43,220 nucleotides of DNA, taken from the NCBI GenBank assembly GCA_904387055.1, contig CAJFKV010000013.1, positions 1-43,220 of the forward strand. Reading direction: 5' to 3'. Each line of letters begins with the position of its first letter. The stretch's first letter is position 1. A program made the position numbers and the translations under genes. The notes beneath the pieces are model-generated. The model was not told where the DNA came from. It saw nothing but the letters and a program-made list of their open reading frames with translations, and did not search any database. This stretch comes from Candidatus Heteroruminococcus faecigallinarum. GTDB taxonomy: Bacteria > Bacillota > Clostridia > Oscillospirales > Ruminococcaceae. Shown here one piece after another: positions 7,425 to 15,042 of the stretch.

Positions 7425-8939
7425 TTACGAATCCTCCTCTTCCTGCGCCCGGTTCTCCTGCCGGTCTTCCGCCTCGCCGGCCTCCTCCCGGCTCTCCTCC
7501 TGGGGCTCTTCTTCCGCCGGCTCCTGCTGGACAGGCGCCGGCGCCCACACCTGGTAGCGCAGATTGTCGATGCTGCGGATATGGGAGCCGGTATTGGCTG
7601 CAAAGATGTTGTTGATAAAGATGACGTCGTCGATGTCGTTCTCCACTACCAGATCCACCAGGGAGGTTTGGAAATACCGCAGATCCACCACAAACACCTG
7701 CTCATAATGGGACAGGAGGAAGGGGGCAAAGGCATTGCCGAAGGACTCCTTGATGACCACCGCCCGGCGGCCGTTGCGGTTGCTGGTGTCGATCCTCTCC
7801 AGGGGATAATCCCCGTGGAGGAAGACCGAGTAGCTGTTGACCGGCAGGGCATACTCCCCCCACGGGTCCCCCACATAGAGGGGCTCCCCATAGGGCTGGT
7901 CCCGCTGGGTTACATAGGCGTCGAAGGTGCCCGGCATGATATAATACTCCACATAGTCGGGGGTCTCGGCCAGGCGGCTGTCCCGGGTCAGGCTGTAGAG
8001 GGTGCCCAGGAAGTTCTCCAGCCGGTAGGCGCTCATCTCCTCCAGGGGCACCGGCTCCAGCCCCGCCGTCTGGCAGAAGGCCTGATAAGCGTAGTAGGCG
8101 CCCAGGCCGGTCCAGTGGTGGTCGGTGCGGAAGTAAACATACTCGTCCTGGTGGGCCTCCAGCTGGGAATAGGCGTCCACCGTCAGGATCCCCTCCCCCA
8201 TTTGGGAGTAGATCAGGTCGATGTTGGGCTTTTGGGGATTGCTCAGGTCCTTGTAGTTGTCCGGCAGGCCGAATTCCGCCGCCGTGGGCACCACAATGTC
8301 AAAGATCCGCACATCCTCCGGGAAGTCCTGCCGGTAGCTGCTGATGACCCGGGCATACTCGGTCGCCATGGCCTCGCTGCCTCCAAAGAGGCTGAAGGCC
8401 CGGTTCTTATAGATCACCGTGCCGTTGCTCATCTGGGTCACCTCGCCGGGGGCGGCGATGTCCGGCTCCCGCTCCACCGGCTGGGAGGAGGCGTCGGACG
8501 AGGCGCTCCCCTCCTGGGAGGAGCTGTCCGGCTGGCTGCTGCCGGTAATGGGCGGGGCGGTGTCGGTCTCCTCCTGGCCCCCGTTCTGATAGATGCGCAG
8601 CTCGTCCAGCCGCAGGCCGTAGGCCTCCTGCAGATCGCTCCCCCAGCCCACCAGGGTATCCCGCAGGGGGAAGGTATCGGCGTAGTACAGGTCCATCTCC
8701 TCGGCCCACTGTCCGGAAAAGTAGTTCTCTAGGGTAAAGTCCGGCCGCTTCGCCAGCTCCCGCCGCTCGATGAGGGAGGTCTCCGGCTTAGGCATCAGCA
8801 GGGACAGAACCCCGATTCCCACCACCACGCCGGCCAGAATGGCGATGCCGATAATCTGCCAGAGGCATTCCCTCCCTCCCAATACAAAGGGCGGGCGGGC
8901 GCCTTCGGGCAGAGGATGGTTTTGTGGTTGCCGCTCCAT
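7425..8939 (-). CDS. DHHW/AlgJ-like polysaccharide O-acetylation protein
   Basis: A 504-residue membrane-anchored extracytoplasmic protein: N-terminal membrane segment (about 28-50), a conserved juxtamembrane stretch (AEEMDLYYADTFPLRD), a Gln/Ser-rich insert (about 118-150), then the DHHW box at 273-276 (RTDHHWTGLGAYYAY) and a late KESFGNAFAPFL serine motif. This is the SGNH-type layout of AlgJ/AlgX-like proteins that take acetyl groups from the MBOAT partner and place them on an exopolysaccharide. The last ~40 residues are Glu-rich and unlike the family. It starts 12 bases after the MBOAT gene; GGGGGAG precedes the ATG. Confidence 0.88.
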   Translation of the reverse strand: MERQPQNHPLPEGARPPFVLGGRECLWQIIGIAILAGVVVGIGVLSLLMPKPETSLIERRELAKRPDFTLENYFSGQWAEEMDLYYADTFPLRDTLVGWGSDLQEAYGLRLDELRIYQNGGQEETDTAPPITGSSQPDSSSQEGSASSDASSQPVEREPDIAAPGEVTQMSNGTVIYKNRAFSLFGGSEAMATEYARVISSYRQDFPEDVRIFDIVVPTAAEFGLPDNYKDLSNPQKPNIDLIYSQMGEGILTVDAYSQLEAHQDEYVYFRTDHHWTGLGAYYAYQAFCQTAGLEPVPLEEMSAYRLENFLGTLYSLTRDSRLAETPDYVEYYIMPGTFDAYVTQRDQPYGEPLYVGDPWGEYALPVNSYSVFLHGDYPLERIDTSNRNGRRAVVIKESFGNAFAPFLLSHYEQVFVVDLRYFQTSLVDLVVENDIDDVIFINNIFAANTGSHIRSIDNLRYQVWAPAPVQQEPAEEEPQEESREEAGEAEDRQENRAQEEEDS

Positions 8940-8951
8940 GTCGCTCCCCCC

Positions 8952-10349
8952 TTAAAAACGGAAATACAGGAAAGGATTGTAGCTCTGGCCCACCAGCAGC
9001 AGGGTGGACACCGCCAACATCCCCACGTTCAGGACAATCTGCCCCCAGCCGGCGGCCGCCTGCACCGCCGGGCCCGCCCGGCGAAGAAGACGCTGGAAGG
9101 CGGGCACCACCGGCATGCAGAAGAAAATCGCTCCAACAAGCCAGAACAGGTTGTTGAAGAAGGTGAGGCGCAGGGTACTCTCCACCGGCCCGCCGCCGCC
9201 AAAGAGAACCGTCATAAACTGGCCCAGGCGGCCAAGGTCGGTAAAATAGAAGATCCCCCACCCGATGGTCACCACCAGCAGCAGGTACAGGTTGGAGAGG
9301 ACCGGCAGCTTGGCCAGCGCCTTGCCCAGGAAGAGCTTCTCCACCACCAGCAGCACCCCGTAATAGAGGCCCCACAGCAGGAAATTCCAGGAGGCCCCGT
9401 GCCACAGGCCGGTGAGCATCCACACCACCGCCAGATTGAAGATCTGGTGGCGGCGGTTTCCCCCCAGGGGAATATAGACATAATCCCGGAAGAAGCTGCT
9501 GAGGGAGATGTGCCACCGCCGCCAGAACTGGGTAACCGACCGGGAAATATACGGATAGTTGAAGTTCTCCAGGTAATGGAACCCGCAGCAGAGCCCCAGC
9601 CCGATGGCCATATCCGAATAGCCGGAAAAATCGTAGTAAATCTGGATGGTGAACAGAATCAGGCCAAACCACGCCCCCGGGGTGGAGAGCTGGGCCAGAT
9701 TCCCGTCCAGGAATTGGGCCGCCAGGCTGCCGGCGTGGTTGGCCACCACCACCTTTTTCACCAGACCGGTGAGGAAGCGGGTAAGCCCCGCCTGAATCTC
9801 CCCCGGCGTGCTGACCCGGTGGCGGATCTCCCGGGCCACGTCGCTGTACCGGACGATGGGCCCCGCCACCAGCTGGTGGAAGGACATGATATACATCAGA
9901 TGATAGGGGTAGCAGGTTTGGGCCCCCACCGTCCCCCGGTACACATCCAGAATGTAGGACAGGCTCTGGAAGACATAGAAGGAGATCCCGATGGGGAGGG
10001 CAATCTCCGGCACCGGCAGCCGAAGGCCGGTCAGCTGGTTGAGGTTCTCCACCAGAAAACCGGTGTACTTAAAGAAGACCAGCATCCCCAGGTTCATTAC
10101 CAGGGAGCCGGCCAGCGCTACCTTGGCCAGGGGCGTCCCCTGGCTGCCATCGATGGCCCTGGCAAAAAGATAGTCCGCCGCCGAGGCAAACAGCAGCATA
10201 AAAATCCACACCGGCTCCCCCCAGGCATAGAAGATAAGGGAAAAGCAGATCAGGACCCCATTGCGCCACTGGATCTTTTTGGAGGCAAAATAGAGCAGTA
10301 GATTGAGAGGCAGAAACAGATACAAAAATGTCAGGCTTGCAAAAACCAA
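8952..10349 (-). CDS. MBOAT O-acyltransferase (AlgI-like)
   Basis: 465 residues and about ten membrane segments. MBOAT proteins of this kind move an acetyl or acyl group from the cytoplasm to an acceptor outside. Marks include LTFLYLFLPLNLLLYF at the start, GISFYVFQSLSYILDVYRG, and the catalytic His near residue 317 in TGLWHGASWNFLLWG. The start is TTG at 10349: AGGAGG lies nine bases before it and MVFASLTF is the classic AlgI N-terminus; the longer frame to 10490 would run through the promoter region. First gene of a three-gene operon with the DHHW protein and the DctP-like lipoprotein. DltB is a relative, but no dltA or dltD is present. Confidence 0.92.
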   Translation of the reverse strand: MVFASLTFLYLFLPLNLLLYFASKKIQWRNGVLICFSLIFYAWGEPVWIFMLLFASAADYLFARAIDGSQGTPLAKVALAGSLVMNLGMLVFFKYTGFLVENLNQLTGLRLPVPEIALPIGISFYVFQSLSYILDVYRGTVGAQTCYPYHLMYIMSFHQLVAGPIVRYSDVAREIRHRVSTPGEIQAGLTRFLTGLVKKVVVANHAGSLAAQFLDGNLAQLSTPGAWFGLILFTIQIYYDFSGYSDMAIGLGLCCGFHYLENFNYPYISRSVTQFWRRWHISLSSFFRDYVYIPLGGNRRHQIFNLAVVWMLTGLWHGASWNFLLWGLYYGVLLVVEKLFLGKALAKLPVLSNLYLLLVVTIGWGIFYFTDLGRLGQFMTVLFGGGGPVESTLRLTFFNNLFWLVGAIFFCMPVVPAFQRLLRRAGPAVQAAAGWGQIVLNVGMLAVSTLLLVGQSYNPFLYFRF

Positions 10350-10400
10350 CGGGCGGATCCTCCTTTGGGAGCTGGCGCTGCCAGGCTGCATACTTGTTTT

Positions 10401-10406
10401 ATTATA
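10401..10406 (-). promoter_or_regulatory. possible -10 box of the MBOAT operon
   Basis: TATAAT on the minus strand, about 50 bases before the TTG start. No acceptable -35 box was found at 16-18 bases, so this is tentative. Confidence 0.35.
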
Positions 10407-10462
10407 TCCTACTTTTCTCCCGTTTCCTAGAGCCGGGCGACTCTTTTCCCTGCCAAAACCGC

Positions 10463-10491
10463 TTGCCATTTCTCCACAAATATTGTACACT
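10463..10491 (+). promoter_or_regulatory. promoter of the EamA permease gene
   Basis: TTGCCA (10463-10468), a 17-base spacer and TACACT (10486-10491), diverging from the MBOAT operon. Confidence 0.6.
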
Positions 10492-10546
10492 CTTGTGCAG
10501 AGGGGCCAATTTTCTCAAAATTCTCCAGCCCCAAGGAGGCACAACT

Positions 10547-11404
10547 GTGAAGGCACCGGTAACATCCCGACAGGGCGCGGCCCTGATGGTTTTGACAGCA
10601 TTTCTTTGGAGCAGCGGCGGCTTGCTCATCAAGGTCATTCCCTGGAACCCGGTGGTGATTTCGGGGCTGCGGTCGGCGGTATCCGCCGTCCTCATCTACC
10701 TGTATCTGCGCCTTGGCGGCTGCCGCCTTCTTCTCAACCGGCGGGTTCTTCTTCCCGCCCTGGCGCTGGCCATGACGCTGGACTTTTTTGTGGTGGCCAA
10801 TAAGCTCACCACCTCGGCCAACGCCATCGTCCTCCAGTCCACCAGCCCTGTGTGGGTGCTGCTGCTGGGGGTCGTCCTCTTTCGGCAGCGGCTCTCCCTG
10901 CTGGATGGGATCACCGTCCTGTGTACGGCGGGAGGGATCTCCCTCTTCTTTGTGGAGCAGCTGTCCGCCGGCGGGCTGTTGGGCAATCTCATCGGCCTGG
11001 CCAGCGGCGTCTGGTTCGGTCTCTTCTTCCTCACCAACGGCCGCCTGCCCGACGAGGACCACGTGATGTCCGCCCTCTTCTGGGCCCAGATCATCGCCGC
11101 GGCCACGGGGATTCCCTTCCTGTTTACCGATCCGCCCGTTCTCAGCCCGGTATCGGTGGGGGCGCTCATCGTCCTGGGCGTCTTCCAGCTGGGCCTGCCC
11201 TACATCACCTACGGCATCGCCAGCAGGGCCTGCCCGCCCCTCACCTGTTCCCTTCTGTCCCTCATCGAGCCGCTCCTCAACCCGGTGTGGGTTTTTCTGG
11301 CCGTGGGCGAACGGCCGGGAACCCTGGCCCTGGTGGGCGCGGCGATCGTCATCGTCAGCATCACCACCCGGTCGGTCATCCGGAGCCGGCGCTCCCCCGC
11401 CTGA
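10547..11404 (+). CDS. EamA/DMT-superfamily permease
   Basis: A 285-residue membrane protein with about ten hydrophobic segments in two EamA repeats. The first repeat opens with GAALMVLTAFLWSSGGLLIK; the second contains LGVFQLGLPYITYGIASRACPPLTCSL in its usual place. These carriers export metabolites or amino acids; the substrate cannot be predicted. GTG at 10547 is chosen because AAGGAGG lies seven bases before it and the N-terminus then matches the family. The open frame to 10328 would add a sequence read from the promoter and leader. Monocistronic, closed by a strong bidirectional terminator. Confidence 0.9.
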   Translation: MKAPVTSRQGAALMVLTAFLWSSGGLLIKVIPWNPVVISGLRSAVSAVLIYLYLRLGGCRLLLNRRVLLPALALAMTLDFFVVANKLTTSANAIVLQSTSPVWVLLLGVVLFRQRLSLLDGITVLCTAGGISLFFVEQLSAGGLLGNLIGLASGVWFGLFFLTNGRLPDEDHVMSALFWAQIIAAATGIPFLFTDPPVLSPVSVGALIVLGVFQLGLPYITYGIASRACPPLTCSLLSLIEPLLNPVWVFLAVGERPGTLALVGAAIVIVSITTRSVIRSRRSPA

Positions 11405-11437
11405 GGGATTGTCCCTCTCCCTCCCCAGTATATTGCC

Positions 11438-11477
11438 AAAAGAGCTCCAAAAGACTAGTGTCTTTTGGAGCTCTTTT
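11438..11477. terminator. bidirectional intrinsic terminator
   Basis: A perfect 18-bp stem (11438-11455 with 11460-11477, loop TAGT) with A-rich and T-rich outer ends, between the converging permease and DUF4015 genes. Confidence 0.9.
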
Positions 11478-11509
11478 CCTTGCAGAAAAATCGGTCTTTT
11501 TAATGTTTT

Positions 11510-12721
11510 TTACTCTCCCAGCAGTTCCTGACCGGCCAGCACATATCCGTCACAGGCAGTCCAGGTCTGGTCCTGGGACAGCTGCTCCAGCAGGGTCCCC
11601 CCATCGCCGGACAGGCTGTCCAGGTCCAGGTAGGGAGTAACCCCCTGCTGCCCAAGGGCAGCCAGCTGGGCGGCGATCACCTGGACCGGGTCGGCCTGCT
11701 GCTGGGCGTCCAGGGCCAGGACCGCCACCGCCTCCTGGGTGAGGTTTTGGGGGGTAACGTCCACCAGCACCGGGTGATCCCCCGTGGCGGTCGCCACCGA
11801 CCCGCCGTAGATGCTCAGCGGGTCGGTGCTGGGCGCCAGCAGGTCGCTGGCCGCCACCTGGTACCAGCAGCTTCCTTCCTGCTGGGCCGCCAGCTCCCGG
11901 GCACGGGCGACAAAGTCGTACAGCACCTGGGCGCGGGGGGTGTTCTCCTCCTCCGGGCCGTAATTGGCGGCGGAAAGGCTGATGCCGCTGGGGAACTGGA
12001 CCCCGGCCAGCACAATGTCCTGCACCCCCAGACCCATGGCCTCCTCCATCAGATCCAGCAGATACTGCTGGGCCTCGCTGTCATAGGGATTGAGCCAGGG
12101 CTTGCCCCCGTCCTCCGCGTCGTTGTCCAGCCAGTTGAAGGTGGTGTCGTTGTATTTGACACAGCTGTCGTACAATACAGTAGCCGCCATCCGGTCCTGG
12201 AAGGCCCACAGCCGCCCCGCCACCCGGACCCCGGCCGCCTGGGCGGCCGCCGTCACCTGGGCCAGATCGTACTGCGGGTCCAGGGAAGAAGCGGCGGCCT
12301 CCACCTGGCTTTGGTAGAGGACCAGGCCCTCCGCATCCTTCAGGTCGATCAGGATCTCCTGCATCCCTCCCGCCTGCAGGCTCTCCAGAAGGGCCGGCAG
12401 GGATGCCGTGTCCGCCAGGGTCTCGGGGGGAAGGTAGACCATCTGCCCCCCGGCGGACTGGGGCAGCACCACCGGTTCCTCCGGCTCTTCCGCCGCCGGG
12501 GCGGAGGATTCCTCCGGGAGGCTGCTGGAAAGCTCCGCCGGCTGGGAAGAGGACTCGCCCCCTGCCGGGAAGAGCAGGTCGTACACCGGCTGGTACACCG
12601 CCCAGCCCACAGCAAACAGCACCGCCACCACCAAAATCACCCGGATTGCCCGGGTGAACCGGCGGCGGGGATGGCGCCGGTAGATATTGCTGTATCGCTT
12701 GATCTTATATCCTTTTGCCAA
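11510..12721 (-). CDS. membrane-anchored DUF4015 glycoside-hydrolase-like protein
   Basis: 403 residues: a very basic cytosolic start, one membrane segment (about 27-47), a Ser/Glu/Pro linker (to about 90), then a TIM-barrel-like domain resembling the putative glycoside hydrolase family DUF4015: MQEILIDLKDAEGLVLY, RVAGRLWAFQDR, FNWLDNDAEDGGKPWLNPY, GVQDIVLAGVQFPSG. The WLNPY and VQFPSG-like elements are typical of that family; activity is unproven. The start codon is TTG at 12721 behind GGAGGAG. It follows rnfA by 54 bases on the same strand, so it is probably the last gene of the Rnf-like transcript, and a terminator follows it. Confidence 0.75.
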   Translation of the reverse strand: MAKGYKIKRYSNIYRRHPRRRFTRAIRVILVVAVLFAVGWAVYQPVYDLLFPAGGESSSQPAELSSSLPEESSAPAAEEPEEPVVLPQSAGGQMVYLPPETLADTASLPALLESLQAGGMQEILIDLKDAEGLVLYQSQVEAAASSLDPQYDLAQVTAAAQAAGVRVAGRLWAFQDRMAATVLYDSCVKYNDTTFNWLDNDAEDGGKPWLNPYDSEAQQYLLDLMEEAMGLGVQDIVLAGVQFPSGISLSAANYGPEEENTPRAQVLYDFVARARELAAQQEGSCWYQVAASDLLAPSTDPLSIYGGSVATATGDHPVLVDVTPQNLTQEAVAVLALDAQQQADPVQVIAAQLAALGQQGVTPYLDLDSLSGDGGTLLEQLSQDQTWTACDGYVLAGQELLGE

Positions 12722-12775
12722 AGGGGATCTCTCCTCCCTCCCGTTCGATGGAAATCGATGCCCTCCCCCCAGGAA

Positions 12776-13384
12776 TCAGGTGGGAAGGCCGTGGCCCACC
12801 AGCCCGTAAAAGGCCAGGGCCACCAGGCCGATGTAGATCCAGGTGATGGGCATTCCCCGGAAGGCCCGGGGAACCTCAGAAAGCTCCATCCGCCGCTGGC
12901 CCGCCCGGATCAGGAGGCCGGCCAGCGTATATCCCACGCCGCTTCCCAGGGCATACCCCATGCTCTGGGAAAAATCCAGGCCGCCGGTGGCCACGATCAA
13001 GGCGGTGCCCAGCACCACGCAGTTGAGGGTCACCATTGGAATTATGCCCCGAATCATCGGGGAATATGGCTTTGCCCACTTTTCATTGGCAAAATACAGA
13101 CCGACGTAGACAGCGGTGGTAATCAGCATAAAGAGCAGCGGCCGCAGCCGGCCGATCCAGCTGCTTCCGCTTAGATACTCATCCAGCAGCCGGTTCACCG
13201 GGTAGGCCAGCAGGCAGGTGGCGACGGTGGCGATGGTCACTACCCCGCCGCACACCAGGATTCCCTTGACACTCCGCCCCAGGATCAGCAGGCGGCTGGA
13301 CCCCAGCGACCGGCTGAGCACGGCGTTCTCCAGGGTAACCGCCACCAGCGCGTAGGTTAAAAACTGCACAAAAGCATCAAGCAT
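12776..13384 (-). CDS. rnfA: RnfA-like membrane subunit with a lost cluster ligand
   Basis: A 202-residue, six-helix RnfA/NqrE-family protein. It aligns by eye along its length: ENAVLSRSLG for the usual NNFVLSRFLG, IPMVTLNCVVLG for LPLITTNCAVLG, and MELSEVPRAFRGMPI near the end. RnfA and RnfE together hold an intramembrane [2Fe-2S] cluster with two Cys each. The first RnfA Cys (in GICPFLG) is replaced here (GSSRLL); the second (TLNC) is kept. ATG overlaps the rnfE stop and GGAGGTGA precedes it, so the two are translationally coupled. Canonical rnfB does not follow. Confidence 0.85.
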   Translation of the reverse strand: MLDAFVQFLTYALVAVTLENAVLSRSLGSSRLLILGRSVKGILVCGGVVTIATVATCLLAYPVNRLLDEYLSGSSWIGRLRPLLFMLITTAVYVGLYFANEKWAKPYSPMIRGIIPMVTLNCVVLGTALIVATGGLDFSQSMGYALGSGVGYTLAGLLIRAGQRRMELSEVPRAFRGMPITWIYIGLVALAFYGLVGHGLPT

Positions 13385-14063
13385 CCTGGGTCACCTCCTC
13401 CAGGGAGTTTTCCTTGCCCTTGAGGGGCTTGGGGTTGTCCACCGACCACAGCAGCCTTCCCAGCAGGCGCCGGATTCCATTGGCGGCGGCGGCCATCATC
13501 CCCACGGCGATGAAGCCGAAGAATACCATCTGCACCGCGGGAAGGCGGAAGGGCAGCAGCTGGGTTCCCCACAGGGTCCCCTGGCCCAGCAGCTCCCGCG
13601 CGGCGGAAAGCACCAGGGCCACCAGGGCAAAGCCCCCGCCGTACCGCAATCCATCCAGGGCGCTGTGGTACCAGGTGTGGCGGACGGCGTAGGACTCGGT
13701 GCGCACCAGCACCATGGTGTTCAGCGCCGCCAGGCAGAAGTAGATTCCCATGGCGTCATACAGCTGGGGGGACAGCAGCCCCGCCAGGGGGTAGATCAGG
13801 AAGATGGCCGCCATGGCCGCATTGACCGAGACGGCAATCCTGGCCCACTGGGGCAGCCGTTCCCCAATGAGGGCCGCCACGATCATGGCGGCCTCCAGGG
13901 AGCAGAGCACCGCCGCGCTGATAGCTACCCCCGCCTTCAGGGTAATGGTGGGCACCACCACAAAGGGCAGGGCCATCCCGGATACCAGGACGGCGTTGCT
14001 GCGCAGGAACCCGTTGGTGCGCCGGTAGCCTCCATAGATTTTTCTAGTCTGCGTAAGCTTCAT
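13377..14063 (-). CDS. rnfE: RnfE-like membrane subunit lacking both cluster cysteines
   Basis: A 228-residue six-helix RnfE/NqrD-family protein. Family landmarks: RSNAVLVSGM, LYDAMGIYFCLAALN, SALDGLRYGGGFAL and ARELLGQGTLWG. The two Cys expected to bind the intramembrane [2Fe-2S] cluster appear lost: the GMCPTLAV motif reads GMALPFVV, and VVNCIVLGR reads AALNTMVLVR. A different Cys lies five residues before the second site. ATG at 14063 follows AAGGAGG; an in-frame GTG nine bases earlier overlaps that ribosome site. It overlaps rnfD by 20 bases. rnfG, which normally sits between rnfD and rnfE, is absent. Confidence 0.85.
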   Translation of the reverse strand: MKLTQTRKIYGGYRRTNGFLRSNAVLVSGMALPFVVVPTITLKAGVAISAAVLCSLEAAMIVAALIGERLPQWARIAVSVNAAMAAIFLIYPLAGLLSPQLYDAMGIYFCLAALNTMVLVRTESYAVRHTWYHSALDGLRYGGGFALVALVLSAARELLGQGTLWGTQLLPFRLPAVQMVFFGFIAVGMMAAAANGIRRLLGRLLWSVDNPKPLKGKENSLEEVTQDA

Positions 14064-15042
14064 CCGGCTCACCTCCTTCTTCCCTCTTGAGCAGCCGCGT
14101 CTTCAGCCGCCACACCCCCTCGTCAAAGAGGGGAGACAGGGCGTTCATCAGCAGAATGGCAAAGGGCGCCGCCTGTTCAAAGCCGCCCAGATACCGGAAG
14201 CCCATGGTCACCACCCCTGCCACCAGCCCATACAGCACACAGGCGAGGGGCGTCTTGGGGGAGGTGACCGGGTCGGTCAGCATAAAGACCGCCGAGAAAA
14301 CCATCGTCCCCGACATCATCTCATAGAGCACCCCTTCCATGGGCTGGGCAGTGGTCCGGGGGAAGAGGAAGGCAAAGAGGGCCGCTGCCAGGAGGAAGGA
14401 GATGGTCAGCTCCGGACGGATGGTCCGCCGGAAGGCCAGATAGAGGAAACAGGCCAGGATCACCAGGACACAGGTGGTGCCCATGGGTCCCTGGAACACC
14501 CCCAGGAACATATCCTGCAGGTTCAGGGCCGGAATCCCCCCCAGGCGCAGGGAGAAGGCTCCCCCCGCCGAGGTTTGGGCCGCCTGTTCCCCCCACACGG
14601 TGATGGTGTCAAAAGGGTTGGGGTACAGGAACATCTCGGTGGGCCAGCAGGCGATGGCAAAGGCGATGCCCGCCGCCGCCGGGTTGAAGAAATTGTCCCC
14701 CGTGCCGCCAAAGGGTTGCTTGGCGATGAGGATCGCCGCCAGGCCCGCCACCACCACCATCCGGTACTGGGCGGTGGCCGGCATCATCAGGGGGATCAGC
14801 AGGCCGGTGACAAAGGGGGAAAAATCCCGGAAGTTGTACCCCCTGCCGGCAAGAAGGTCGCCGGCGGTATCCGCCACAAAGCAGACGACCAGCGAGATGG
14901 CCATCATCACCAGCACCCGCATGCCGTAATAGCAGAAGGCGATGAAATACAGGGGCAGCAGCGAGACAATCATATCCCCCATCACCGTCTTGCTGTTGTC
15001 GCTGTGGCGGATGTGAGGGGCGTTACGGGGTACCAGTTTCAA
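14044..15042 (-). CDS. rnfD: RnfD-like membrane subunit without flavinylation motif
   Basis: 332 residues with about nine membrane helices. RnfD landmarks are clear: APHIRHSDNSKTVMGDMIVSL at the start, FGGTGDNFFNPAAAGIAFAI, MLTDPVTSPKTPLACVLYG and FAILLMNALSPLFDE. Canonical RnfD carries covalent FMN on Thr of an S/T-G-A-T motif before the DLFLG element. Here that region (QTSAGGAFSLRLGGIPALN before LQDMFLG) has no such motif. The start is TTG at 15042, nine bases after AGGAGG, and the gene overlaps the rnfC end by 20 bases. The overlaps argue for one tightly coupled complex. Confidence 0.88.
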   Translation of the reverse strand: MKLVPRNAPHIRHSDNSKTVMGDMIVSLLPLYFIAFCYYGMRVLVMMAISLVVCFVADTAGDLLAGRGYNFRDFSPFVTGLLIPLMMPATAQYRMVVVAGLAAILIAKQPFGGTGDNFFNPAAAGIAFAIACWPTEMFLYPNPFDTITVWGEQAAQTSAGGAFSLRLGGIPALNLQDMFLGVFQGPMGTTCVLVILACFLYLAFRRTIRPELTISFLLAAALFAFLFPRTTAQPMEGVLYEMMSGTMVFSAVFMLTDPVTSPKTPLACVLYGLVAGVVTMGFRYLGGFEQAAPFAILLMNALSPLFDEGVWRLKTRLLKREEGGEPDEAYAD

